Source: Halieaceae bacterium UBA5044 (GTDB lineage: Bacteria; Pseudomonadota; Gammaproteobacteria; Pseudomonadales; Halieaceae). From it: a stretch of DNA of 64,000 bases. The stretch lies in assembly GCA_002416125.1 (NCBI GenBank), contig DIBU01000008.1, positions 62,001 through 126,000 on the forward strand, written 5' to 3'. The notes below the pieces were generated by a model. That model ran no database searches. It was not told the DNA's origin and saw only the letters and a program-made list of their open reading frames with translations. Each line of letters starts with the position of its first letter. Position 1 is the stretch's first letter. This document shows, piece after piece, positions 18,301 through 25,521 of this stretch. The translations under genes and the position numbers were made by a program.

Positions 18301-18421
18301 TCTGCGGGAAAAACTGCTTGTCCAGCGCCGGCACACTGAGCAAACCGCCGACCACCAGAAAAAGCATCAGCAGGTTGGCCGCAATGGGGTTGTGGATAAA
18401 CCAGCGAACCGGACCGCCCAC
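15305..18421 (-). CDS. RND efflux pump, inner-membrane permease (HAE1/AcrB type)
   Basis: A 1038-residue proton-driven exporter with the usual two-fold layout: helix 1 (AANLLMLFLVVGGLLSVPAL), a large periplasmic loop, helices 2-6, the second loop, then helices 8-12. The proton-relay Asp pair is visible in IVVDDAIIVGESVHARQ, and the second half has VVVNDNLVLIDRIN. Start is GTG 18421, two bases after the adaptor stop codon, so the two genes are one operon. No outer-membrane factor gene is adjacent, so the pump probably borrows a TolC-like channel. Substrate unknown. Confidence 0.93.
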   Translation of the reverse strand: MGGPVRWFIHNPIAANLLMLFLVVGGLLSVPALDKQFFPQIELNRVSISLVYPGAGPREVEEQICVRVEEAVHDLSGVREIRCTAREGMGTVLVEAEPDYDMQRLSAEIKTRVDAINTFPVEAERPIVTELAFRHYMAAVSLAGNLGERDLKRLGERLRDDLAAQPHVSVVELDTPRPYEVSVEVSEYTLRRYGLTFADVVAAIRGSSLNLPAGAIKDAGGDIRLQTRGQAYDRFEFERIPVVTGRDGTQVLLRDVATVVDGFEDVDVRTRFNDKPSHTLHVFVTSNPDTLKTSETVHRWVEETRPGLPPGVELSVWRDSSVPFKGRVDTLLKNGIGGLILVFMVLVLFLRPRLAMWVCVGIGVAFIGTLFLLQYTNTSLNMISLFAFLLILGIVVDDAIIVGESVHARQAAGERGIAGAINGTQAVIKPVMYAVISTMIFFVPMFFMPGDMAQAAIAIPSVVILALALSLVECLLILPPHLAHMPPVKPSRFALLRRLEQQRLRFADGMTRIARQRYRPFLALCLRHNLLIMAVFFVMLVVSLALYGGGWLRSAFFPSINSDYVVAEIELPEGGAFEDTLKVLRQVESAALQIKREYNEDPRYNVLGPAIGHIDSSGNANAIEVIIETVSDEVDTGELSERWREAIGELGPVQDFRMDYTINETGKPIRLVATATSLDDLKAVSLALREVLQSYEGVYNINDTLQDPQEEIVLGLKPAAENLGITLADLARQVREAFYGAEVQRIPRTREDVRVMVRYPESERLSVDNLQEMRVRTPAGGEVPFATVAEVQYEPGYLTIERLNRKRTLEVSAEVVPGSVVPRAVVNAILNDHLPEWKRQFPGLTLSLDGELQEESAFMDAMLKYLVLAMLVIYALMAVPFRSYFQPLLVLTAVPFGVMGAIFGHFILNWEVSMFSFLGVIACAGVVVNDNLVLIDRINQLRAVGHPVLKALLQAGEDRFRPIILTSLTTFVGLLPIMAETSVQAQFLIPMVTSLAFGVLFATGVTLLLVPCLYLAGEQVGARILHRRQRLQDLIDPA

Positions 18422-18423
18422 GA

Positions 18424-19617
18424 TCAGTTTCCCGCACCGGCGATGCGCGCCACTTCATTGACCTCGACACGCATACCCGCGACGGTTGCCGCGGGCTCTC
18501 GCACAACCACCCGGTCGCCGCGCTCGAGCCCCTGCACCCAGACCTGCCCGCCCTCGCTTTGCAGCACGGACACCGCTCTCGGCGCCAGCTGTTGCCCCGC
18601 ATCCACCAGCATCACCGTGTCATCACTGCGCAGTGCCGACCGCGGCAGGCCGACCACAGACGGCAGGCTGCGCCCTTCTATCGTTGCGTGGACAAACAGT
18701 CCGGGCACCAGGGGCGGGCGCTCACCCGAGGGCCCCGGGGCAAATGCTTCGGTGACTTCGGCCACCGCATAGACCACTCGCGTGTTCTCATCCACGCTGG
18801 CGTCGGTGCGCACAATGCGGCCCTGCCACGTCCAATCCCGTCCGCCGAAGGTCGCACGCAGGCTCACCGCCGGCATCTCCGAGCTGGCGTCACCGGCACG
18901 GTAGTGCAACGGCAGATCGATAAGCGCGACCTGACGGTCGGTCAGGGGCAGGCGCACTTCCATGGAACGGGTGGCATAAACGCGTGCAATGCGAGCACCG
19001 GGTGTGACGTACTGCCCCGCGTCGACAAACTTTTCACTGATGCGCCCGTCGAAGGGCGCTGTAATCTGCGTGCGCTCGAGGTCCAGCAGCGCCGCCGCCA
19101 GCTCCGCCTCCGCCGCGCGCAATGCGGCCTGCGCCGAGGCGAGCTGCGGCTCGCGCAGGAACAGCGCATTGGCCTGGGAATTGCCCAGATCCCGCCACTC
19201 CCGCTGCGCCTGCAATGCCCGACCTTCCTCTTCGGCGACGCGCTGTCGCGCAGCGGCCACCTGGGACTCCATGCGAGCGATCATGAGCTCGTAATCAACA
19301 TCCTCGATGGCCACCAGCAGGCTGCCCTCACGAAAAAAGCTGCCCGCCGCAAAGTCCTGCGCCACGCGCTCCACCTGACCGGCCACTCTGCTGACCAGGT
19401 CGATTTCCCGCTGCGGCTGGACCGTACCCTGCGTGGTCACCGACAGCGCGGCCGGTGCCGGATCAACGGTAACGACATCGACCATCGGCACTGCCCGGGG
19501 CGGCAGATCCTGTGGCTCCGGCGCCGGCTTCCCGGTAAGCAGTAGCCAGGACAGCGCCAGGCCGCCGGCGAGCACACCGCCCGGAGCGAGCATTGAGCGA
19601 GTTTTTTTCCAATCCAT
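18424..19617 (-). CDS. RND efflux pump periplasmic adaptor (membrane fusion protein)
   Basis: A 397-residue HlyD-type adaptor linking the permease to an outer-membrane channel. An N-terminal hydrophobic anchor (GGVLAGGLALSWLLL) lacks a lipobox cysteine, so it is anchored by a helix rather than lipid. It is followed by a barrel-sandwich half (GTVQPQREIDLVSRVAGQV), an alpha-hairpin (residues ~120-185, rich in A, Q, E) and the second half PFDGRISEKFVDAGQYV. AGGTG precedes ATG 19617. It is the first gene of the operon with the permease and diverges from a phasin-like gene. Confidence 0.92.
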   Translation of the reverse strand: MDWKKTRSMLAPGGVLAGGLALSWLLLTGKPAPEPQDLPPRAVPMVDVVTVDPAPAALSVTTQGTVQPQREIDLVSRVAGQVERVAQDFAAGSFFREGSLLVAIEDVDYELMIARMESQVAAARQRVAEEEGRALQAQREWRDLGNSQANALFLREPQLASAQAALRAAEAELAAALLDLERTQITAPFDGRISEKFVDAGQYVTPGARIARVYATRSMEVRLPLTDRQVALIDLPLHYRAGDASSEMPAVSLRATFGGRDWTWQGRIVRTDASVDENTRVVYAVAEVTEAFAPGPSGERPPLVPGLFVHATIEGRSLPSVVGLPRSALRSDDTVMLVDAGQQLAPRAVSVLQSEGGQVWVQGLERGDRVVVREPAATVAGMRVEVNEVARIAGAGN

Positions 19618-19745
19618 GAATCACCTGAGGGCTGGCTGGGCGACTGTGGGGCCACCGAAAAGAAGACGTTCTCTGGACACTACAATGGTACTCCTGTTCC
19701 GCGATTTACGCAGAAGATCAGCCCGCGGATGCGGAAAATGGGAAT

Positions 19746-19775
19746 TTGCCACTTCTAGTAGGATCATTCTAATTT
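19746..19775 (+). promoter_or_regulatory. Possible promoter of the first phasin-like gene
   Basis: TTGCCA (19746-19751), 18-base spacer, TAATTT (19770-19775), about 70 bases before ATG 19842 in a locally AT-rich stretch of the divergent region. Confidence 0.35.
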
Positions 19776-19841
19776 TGTTCGGTACCTTCCGTTCTGTCCG
19801 GTGCGGGCAGCAAGCGCACCCCAAACGTGAGGAGTAGAGAC

Positions 19842-20414
19842 ATGGCTGACGAAACCACCAACACCACGACCAACACGGCGGCAGACACGCAGGCTGCAGC
19901 GCCCAAGCGCACGACTGCCAAGCGCAAGGCTGCCCCCAGGAAGGCTGCCACGGCCGGCAAAACCACCACTAAGCGCCGCGCAACGAGCAAGAGCACTGTC
20001 GCCAAGGCCGAAGCCAAGGTGCGCACTTACAAGCGTCGCGCCACCAAAGCCACCAAGGAAACGGAAAAAACGGCCGCACGCCTCGGCGAGCGCGCCCGCA
20101 CGGTGAGCCGCAACGCCTTCCTCGCCAGCCTCGGCTTCTACGGCAAGGCGTTTGACGAAGTGCAGGAACGCCTCGACAAGCTGCAGGCCCGCCTGGATGC
20201 GCGCGGCAAAGCCGCTGAAGTCGCTTACGCCGAGCTGGTCAAGCGCGGCACGAAGGTCGAAAAAGACGCCAAAGACATGCTGGGTGATATCGAACTGCCC
20301 AAGCTGGAGCTCGATGCCCTGAAGGATCGCAAGAAGCTGGAAGCACGTATCGAGAAGGCCCGCAGCCGCTTCGCAGAACTGCGCGGTTCAGTAGGCTTCC
20401 GCACAGCGGCCTGA
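19842..20414 (+). CDS. Phasin-like PHA granule protein with N-terminal histone-H1-like tail
   Basis: A 190-residue protein in two parts. Residues ~1-65 are low-complexity, rich in T, A, K and P, with units such as AKRKAAPRKAAT and TTKRRAT, resembling the basic tails of AlgP/PhaF. Residues ~75-190 are a helical, coiled-coil-prone phasin-like region (NAFLASLGFYGKAFDEVQERL, then KRGTKVEKDAKDML). In Pseudomonas PhaF the basic tail is C-terminal, so this order is reversed. Expected role: coating PHA granules and perhaps tethering them to DNA. GAGGAG precedes ATG 19842. A tandem terminator follows. Confidence 0.75.
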   Translation: MADETTNTTTNTAADTQAAAPKRTTAKRKAAPRKAATAGKTTTKRRATSKSTVAKAEAKVRTYKRRATKATKETEKTAARLGERARTVSRNAFLASLGFYGKAFDEVQERLDKLQARLDARGKAAEVAYAELVKRGTKVEKDAKDMLGDIELPKLELDALKDRKKLEARIEKARSRFAELRGSVGFRTAA

Positions 20415-20427
20415 AGATTGTTCCCTA

Positions 20428-20477
20428 CTCCCTGCCTGACAGGGAGCTTTTCGGGCCACACTGTGGCCCTTTTTTTT
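20428..20477 (+). terminator. Tandem-hairpin intrinsic terminator after the phasin-like gene
   Basis: First hairpin CTCCCTG/CAGGGAG (20428-20446) with four T after one base. The second, GGGCCA-N5-TGGCCC (20453-20469), is followed by eight T (20470-20477). The second stem is a textbook terminator. Confidence 0.9.
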
Positions 20478-20535
20478 GCCCGATAATCAGGCCGGAGGGC
20501 TGCGGTGCTGCAGGGCGGCCCTCCGGCGTGACAGG

Positions 20536-22851
20536 TTACCAGTTGTAGGTTGCTGAAAACATGTAGGTCCTCGGGTCCTGCCAGGCGCCGTTCAGGAACA
20601 TGCTGAAATCGATACCCTGGATCTGCTTGTCCTCGTCCGTCAGGTTGCGCACGAAGAACGAGAAGTCCATGGTACCGTCACCCACCGGCACGTCAGCCAG
20701 TTGCAGCCGGGCGTTCAGGTTCTGGGTGTCCGGCACTTCATCAATGCCCTGCACATAGCTGCCACCCGCATTCGGCGCGGTCAGGCTCTTGTTGACCGCG
20801 TACAGATACACCTTGTCGGTGTAGGTGTAATCCAGCAGGAAGCGCAGTTCACCGAAACCAAACTGTGCCAGGGTGCCCTCCAGCTGCAGGGCCGCGGTAT
20901 TTTCAGGCGCGTAAGGTGCCAGACGGTTCGAGGCGGTGTCGATAATCGGGCGACCGGGGGCGAAAGAGTTATCCAGATACTTGTCAAACCCCGCATCCAG
21001 GTACCCGTAGTTTCCGGAAATCCGCCAGTTGTCCGTGATCTGGTAGGCCATTTCCAGTTCGAACCCCTGATATGTGGCCTCCCCCGCGTTGGTGAGCAGC
21101 GACTGGGTCGTGCCCGGCAACAGCTGGGTAATGTGCAGGTCATCAATCGCGTTGTGGAACAGGGCGACGTTCAAACGCAGCGCGCCGTCCAGCCAGAGTG
21201 ACTTCATGCCCACTTCCGTGGACAGCGAGGTCTGGGGTTCGAAAGGTGTGCTCACCGCCGGGTCGGCCACTTCGGAGCTGAAACCGCCGCTCTTGAAGCC
21301 ATTGGCCACGCGCAGATAGAAATTCAGGTCGGGCGAGAGCTCGTAGGACAGGGCCGCCATGGGCGACGTGTCATCGAAGGTTTCGCTGTAGCTGATGAAC
21401 GGCAACAGTCCCGGGCCCACGTCGGTGATGAACGAGCCGCCAAAACCGTCCGTCGTGTAACGGTGGGAGAAACCGGAGCGCTTCTCCTCCGTGTAGCGTG
21501 CACCCACCGTTGCGGTCCAGCGGTCGGCAAAGCGCCAGTCCATTTGCCCGAACAGGGCCCAGGCCTCGGTATCAGCCCCGTAGTTGACCTGCTGCGGTAC
21601 GTTGCCGAACAGCGTGAACAGCTGGCTCCCCAGCGTTTCCCCCTCATCCTCGAAATAGTAGGCGCCCAACACCCAGTTGAAGTTGTCGCGATCGGCAATC
21701 CACTGGAATTCGTGGGAAATCTGCTCGTAGTCGGTCAGGCGATTGAAGTTCGCAGACATGCCCCAGGACAGCGCACCGGGGATGACCACAATGGAATCCA
21801 GCGGCATGCCGTCGATATCCTGGCTGTCGTTGTAGTCCATAGTCCGCAGCGCGCCGATGTACTTCAACTGGTCCCTGGAGGTCAGGTCGTATTCCAGCGT
21901 GAGCGCGTGTGCTCGCGTGCGGCTGCGCTCGAACAAACCCGGCTGCCCGGGAACGGTATTGGTGGAGACGGTGTCCGGGCGACCGGACACGACAAAGGGC
22001 GCCGCCGCACTTTCAATGGCGCTGCCCAGGAAGGGACCAAACACACTGGGGAAGGTGCCGGCCCAGCCCTCCAGCGACACCAGCGACGAGGGTGCTGGCG
22101 TCTGGTCGGTGTAGGAGTAATCAAAGTCGTAGATGGCCACCAGCTGCTCGCTGGGCTCCAGCATGATCGACGCGCGGAAGGCCTCGTTATCCACAGAGCC
22201 GAGATCGGGCCCGGTGAGGTTGTCTGCCCAGCCGTCGGCGCGCTCCTTGCGCATCCCCACGCTGGCAGAGGCGATTCCCATCTGCGGCAGATCCACCTGC
22301 AGGCGACCGACGCGCCGGTCGTAGTTACCCACCTCGGCCAGGGCCGAGCCACTGAATTCGCCGGTGGGGCGCCGCGTTACGAAGTTGATCGCACCGCCCT
22401 CGGTGTTGCGGCCGAACAGTGTGCCCTGGGGGCCGCGCAGTACCTCAACGCGCTCGATGTCTACCACATCGAATACGGAGCCCTGGGATTTGCCGAGGTA
22501 GATACCGTTCAGGTAAAGCCCGACGGGGGCATCAATCCAGATCGCCGGTTGCCCGGTCACACTGCCGCGAATGGATACCACCGAAACCAGGCGCGCTCCG
22601 GGGTTCTGGCGGAACATCACGTTGGGCGCGACCGCGTTGAGGTCAGCCAGACTCTCCATACCGCGCATTTCGAGTTCCGCTGAGGACAACGCGGAAATCG
22701 CCAGGGGGACCGACTGCAGGTTTTCCTCGCGCTTCTGGGCGGTAACAATCACTTCTTCGAGGGCCGCGCGCTCTGCTGCGTAGAGCCCCGCCGAGGCGGT
22801 CGTGCCAAGGGCCAGACACAGCGCGCTGACCAGATACTTTTGCTGTTTCAT
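20536..22851 (-). CDS. TonB-dependent outer-membrane receptor
   Basis: A 771-residue ligand-gated barrel driven by TonB. The signal peptide spans residues 1-26 (MKQQKYLVSALCLALG to GLYAAER), followed by a TonB-box-like EEVIVTAQKREENLQ. The plug domain includes VEVLRGPQGTLFGRNTEGGAINFVTRRP, and the barrel ends in the aromatic FSATYNW. Start ATG 22851 is supported by GAGG nine bases upstream; an in-frame upstream start would precede the signal peptide awkwardly. No periplasmic-binding or ABC genes adjoin, so the ligand is unknown. Large numbers of such receptors with EEVIVTAQKREE ends are usual in marine gammaproteobacteria. Confidence 0.93.
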   Translation of the reverse strand: MKQQKYLVSALCLALGTTASAGLYAAERAALEEVIVTAQKREENLQSVPLAISALSSAELEMRGMESLADLNAVAPNVMFRQNPGARLVSVVSIRGSVTGQPAIWIDAPVGLYLNGIYLGKSQGSVFDVVDIERVEVLRGPQGTLFGRNTEGGAINFVTRRPTGEFSGSALAEVGNYDRRVGRLQVDLPQMGIASASVGMRKERADGWADNLTGPDLGSVDNEAFRASIMLEPSEQLVAIYDFDYSYTDQTPAPSSLVSLEGWAGTFPSVFGPFLGSAIESAAAPFVVSGRPDTVSTNTVPGQPGLFERSRTRAHALTLEYDLTSRDQLKYIGALRTMDYNDSQDIDGMPLDSIVVIPGALSWGMSANFNRLTDYEQISHEFQWIADRDNFNWVLGAYYFEDEGETLGSQLFTLFGNVPQQVNYGADTEAWALFGQMDWRFADRWTATVGARYTEEKRSGFSHRYTTDGFGGSFITDVGPGLLPFISYSETFDDTSPMAALSYELSPDLNFYLRVANGFKSGGFSSEVADPAVSTPFEPQTSLSTEVGMKSLWLDGALRLNVALFHNAIDDLHITQLLPGTTQSLLTNAGEATYQGFELEMAYQITDNWRISGNYGYLDAGFDKYLDNSFAPGRPIIDTASNRLAPYAPENTAALQLEGTLAQFGFGELRFLLDYTYTDKVYLYAVNKSLTAPNAGGSYVQGIDEVPDTQNLNARLQLADVPVGDGTMDFSFFVRNLTDEDKQIQGIDFSMFLNGAWQDPRTYMFSATYNW

Positions 22852-23131
22852 GCACCAATTCCTCTTTATAGTTATAGTCGCCAAGGTGTCGCTGACGCCA
22901 ACCGTGGCCGGGCTGACGGAAATACACTACCCCGGTAAAAAAATAATATCCATGCATTTTTGCACAGATTCCCGGGCGCGGCGCAGCTGTCTGTACCGCG
23001 GCCCGCCCGTTCATTCCACCGCCCCCGGCCAGCGGCATCCATGTACCGCCCCACCGCTGGCACACGGCGCCCGCTTTCTGCTTAAATGAGCGCCCCGATG
23101 GCCCAATGCGCCCTGCGCAATGGAGGACGAT

Positions 23132-23605
23132 GTGAGCGATGACAAGAGCGATAAGAACAAGGTCACCGACAAGGCGGGGGAAATAGCCCGCAACATCTGG
23201 CTCGCCGGCGTGGGTGCCTACGGGCGCGCCGTGGACGAGGCCCAGGACCGCATGGAGAAGGCCGGCGTGGAAACACCCAAGCTGTTCCGTGACCTGGTAA
23301 AGGCCGGCGCCGCGCTGGAAGACGAGGCGCGCAAGGGCCTGCGCAGCGGCCGCAGTGCACGCAATTCCGTTGAGGAACGCATTCACCGCGTGCGTGAGAG
23401 CTTTCAGATGCAGCTGCCTGCCCGCGGCGAGGACCTGCTCGCGCTGCACGAGAAAATCGACCGCCTGACCCGCAAGGTGGATGATCTCAGCGCCGCACTG
23501 GCCGCCCAGGGCAAACCCGCGAGAAAACCCGCCGCGCGCAAGAAAGCCGCCACGCGCCGAGCCGCCGTGAAGGGCAAGCCCGCCACCGGCCGCAAGCCCG
23601 CCTGA
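23132..23605 (+). CDS. PhaF-like phasin with C-terminal basic tail
   Basis: A 157-residue protein. Residues ~10-115 match the phasin (PhaF/PhaI, PF05597) pattern: AGEIARNIWLAGVGAYGRAVDEA, then KAGVETPKLFRDLVKAG, and a coiled-coil near LHEKIDRLTRKVDDLSAAL. Residues ~125-157 are an AAKP-type tail (ARKPAARKKAATRRAA). I place the start at GTG 23132, five bases after GGAGG; ATG 23120 has no ribosome-binding site. The gene diverges from the TonB receptor across 280 bases and is followed 22 bases later by a TetR gene. Role: PHA granule coat and segregation. Confidence 0.85.
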   Translation: MSDDKSDKNKVTDKAGEIARNIWLAGVGAYGRAVDEAQDRMEKAGVETPKLFRDLVKAGAALEDEARKGLRSGRSARNSVEERIHRVRESFQMQLPARGEDLLALHEKIDRLTRKVDDLSAALAAQGKPARKPAARKKAATRRAAVKGKPATGRKPA

Positions 23606-23627
23606 CGCTGTAGCCGACGGCGGCGAG

Positions 23628-24302
23628 GTGAAGACGCGGGACCGCATACTGGTGACCAGTCTGGCCCTGTTCAACGAGGAGGGCGAGGCGCACACCACCA
23701 CCATTGATATCGCCAACGAGTTGGATATCAGCCCCGGCAACCTGTATTACCACTTCAAGGGCAAGGACGAAATCATCGGCGAGCTGTTCCAGCAATACGA
23801 GCTGGCTCTCAGCGACACCCTCGCAGCGCCGCTTGAAGGGCCGCTGGGCACGGACCCCAGCCAGGTGGAGGACAACTGGTTCTACCTGTACGTGGTGCTG
23901 GAGGAAATGTGGCAGTATCGCTTCCTCTACCACAACCTGGACGACCTGCAGCAGCGCTATCCGGCCATCCGCAAGGGCTTCCGCCGCCTGCTGCAACTGC
24001 AGCGTTCGGCACTGCTCGCCATCTGCCACAAGCTGCTGGAACAGGCGGTTATCGATACCGACGACGACCAGCTACTCAGCCTGGTGGACAACATGACATT
24101 GGTGCTGACCTTCTGGCTGAGCTACGACCAACTGCTACATGCACCACGCTCACCCCATATCGTGATCCATCAGGGTGTGCTGCAGCTGCTGACCATGGTG
24201 GCGCCGTACCTGGGTGACGCCCAGCTGACCTTTTACCGCGATTGCCAGGCCATCTTCGAAGGCATGATTGCGTCGCCGGAAAAACCTGAGCCACAACACT
24301 AG
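23628..24302 (+). CDS. TetR/AcrR family transcriptional regulator
   Basis: A 224-residue regulator. The helix-turn-helix is at residues ~5-50 (TRDRILVTSLALFNEEG, then IANELDISPGNLYYHFKGKDEII). The long C-terminal domain contains VEDNWFYLYVVLEEMWQYRFLYHN, seen in TetR members found beside PHA genes. Start GTG 23628. It lies 22 bases downstream of the phasin and probably shares its transcript, so it is a candidate regulator of PHA-related genes. It converges on the methyltransferase gene, sharing the bases CTAG at the two stop codons. Confidence 0.85.
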   Translation: MKTRDRILVTSLALFNEEGEAHTTTIDIANELDISPGNLYYHFKGKDEIIGELFQQYELALSDTLAAPLEGPLGTDPSQVEDNWFYLYVVLEEMWQYRFLYHNLDDLQQRYPAIRKGFRRLLQLQRSALLAICHKLLEQAVIDTDDDQLLSLVDNMTLVLTFWLSYDQLLHAPRSPHIVIHQGVLQLLTMVAPYLGDAQLTFYRDCQAIFEGMIASPEKPEPQH

Positions 24303-24955
24303 CCGCGGGGGCCGACCGGTTTCCGCAGCAGAATCACATCCGTGCCCTCGAATACCGGCCGGCTGCCGCGAGTCTGCGCCCACCACTGCCAGGTGCTGCG
24401 GCTGAAGAAACACACATGGGTGGGGTCGTTCTTGTAGTGCCAGCCGGCGAACGCTTCCGCATCCGTCACCAGCTTGGTCATGATGCCCAGGACACCTCCC
24501 GGAACCAGCAACTGCCAGAGCCGGTCGAGCTCGCCAGCGGGTGCCCGCAAGTGCTCCACCACCTCGGTGGCGGTGATGAAGTCATACCCCGGGCGGAGGA
24601 CCGCCTCTGCAGGGGCATAGAAGGGATCGTACAGGCTCATCCGGTGCCCTGCTTCACGCAGCATGGCGGCCAGCGCGGGACCGGGGCCGCAGCCGAAGTC
24701 CAGCCCCTGCGAGCCCGGCGCCAGCCCCGCCAGCAGCGGTGTGGCAAGACGAGCCAGGAAGGCGCGGTAGTGCGGGTCATCCACACGGTTCTGATGCAGG
24801 TCGTACTCGGCTTTCTCGTCGTCCAGCGACAGGTGGAATTGAGGGGGCACGAAGACCAGCAAACAGCGCTCACAGCGACCGTAGTGACGCCTGCGATCCT
24901 CATGGAAGAGGTAACCGCCGGCGCCACAGAGAGGGCAGTGCAAGTGGCCGTGCAT
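24299..24955 (-). CDS. Class I SAM-dependent methyltransferase with N-terminal zinc ribbon
   Basis: About 218 residues. Two CXXC pairs near the N-terminus (HCPLCG and RCERCL) form a zinc ribbon. The SAM-binding motif is GLDFGCGPGPALAAML, followed by FITATEVVEHL and LVPGGVLGIMTKL, as in Methyltransf_23 proteins. I chose ATG 24955, with GGGGA nine bases upstream; ATG 24976 would add seven residues. The substrate is unknown. Related genes act on small molecules or protein tails. It diverges from the peroxiredoxin. Confidence 0.82.
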   Translation of the reverse strand: MHGHLHCPLCGAGGYLFHEDRRRHYGRCERCLLVFVPPQFHLSLDDEKAEYDLHQNRVDDPHYRAFLARLATPLLAGLAPGSQGLDFGCGPGPALAAMLREAGHRMSLYDPFYAPAEAVLRPGYDFITATEVVEHLRAPAGELDRLWQLLVPGGVLGIMTKLVTDAEAFAGWHYKNDPTHVCFFSRSTWQWWAQTRGSRPVFEGTDVILLRKPVGPRG

Positions 24956-24956
24956 C

Positions 24957-24965
24957 TGGTATGAT
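24957..24965 (+). promoter_or_regulatory. Possible extended -10 promoter for the peroxiredoxin gene
   Basis: TGG followed by TATGAT (24960-24965), 42 bases before ATG 25007. No convincing -35. It overlaps the start of the divergent methyltransferase gene. Confidence 0.35.
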
Positions 24966-25006
24966 CCCCGCTTCATGGCACACCCGTTCGGGACAAGGAG
25001 AGTAAC

Positions 25007-25486
25007 ATGACCATCAAGGTTGGCGACAAAATCCCCTCAGCAACCCTCAAGACCATGGGCGAGAAAGGCCCGGTCGATATCAGCACCGATGAGCTGTTTG
25101 CCGGCAAGAAAGTGCTGCTGTTCGCCGTGCCCGGTGCATTCACCCCCGGCTGCACCCTGACCCACCTGCCAGGCTACGTGGTCAACGCCGACAAGATCAA
25201 GGCCAAGGGTGTGGACACCATCGCCTGCATGGCGGTGAACGATGCCTTCGTCATGGATGCCTGGGGCAAGTCACAGAATGCAGAAGAGTTGCTGATGCTG
25301 GGGGATGGCAACGGTGACTTCACCGCGGCACTGGGTCTGGAACTCGACGGCAGCGGCTTCGGGCTGGGCAAACGCAGCCAGCGCTTTGCCATGCTGGTAG
25401 ACGACGGCAAGGTCACGCACCTGAATGTAGAGCCGGGCCCGGGCGTTGATGTCAGCTCTGCCGAGAGCATGATGGCCCTGCTGTAA
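25007..25486 (+). CDS. Peroxiredoxin (Prx5/type II, glutaredoxin-thioredoxin dependent)
   Basis: Reduces hydrogen peroxide and organic peroxides in the cytosol. The 159-residue protein has the peroxidatic C49 in PGAFTPGCT and a conserved C73 in IACMAVNDAFVMDAWGK, both typical of Prx5. The end shows VEPGPGVDVSSAESMMALL. No fused glutaredoxin domain. GGAG lies seven bases before ATG 25007. It is convergent with the SLC13 transporter; a weak hairpin lies between them. Confidence 0.93.
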   Translation: MTIKVGDKIPSATLKTMGEKGPVDISTDELFAGKKVLLFAVPGAFTPGCTLTHLPGYVVNADKIKAKGVDTIACMAVNDAFVMDAWGKSQNAEELLMLGDGNGDFTAALGLELDGSGFGLGKRSQRFAMLVDDGKVTHLNVEPGPGVDVSSAESMMALL

Positions 25487-25521
25487 ACGCCGGCGCCTGT
25501 GGCAGAGACACGTCGCAGGCG

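Noticed and set aside
21463..22683. 406-codon open frame opposite the TonB receptor
   Set aside because: Antisense shadow without motifs or a start signal.
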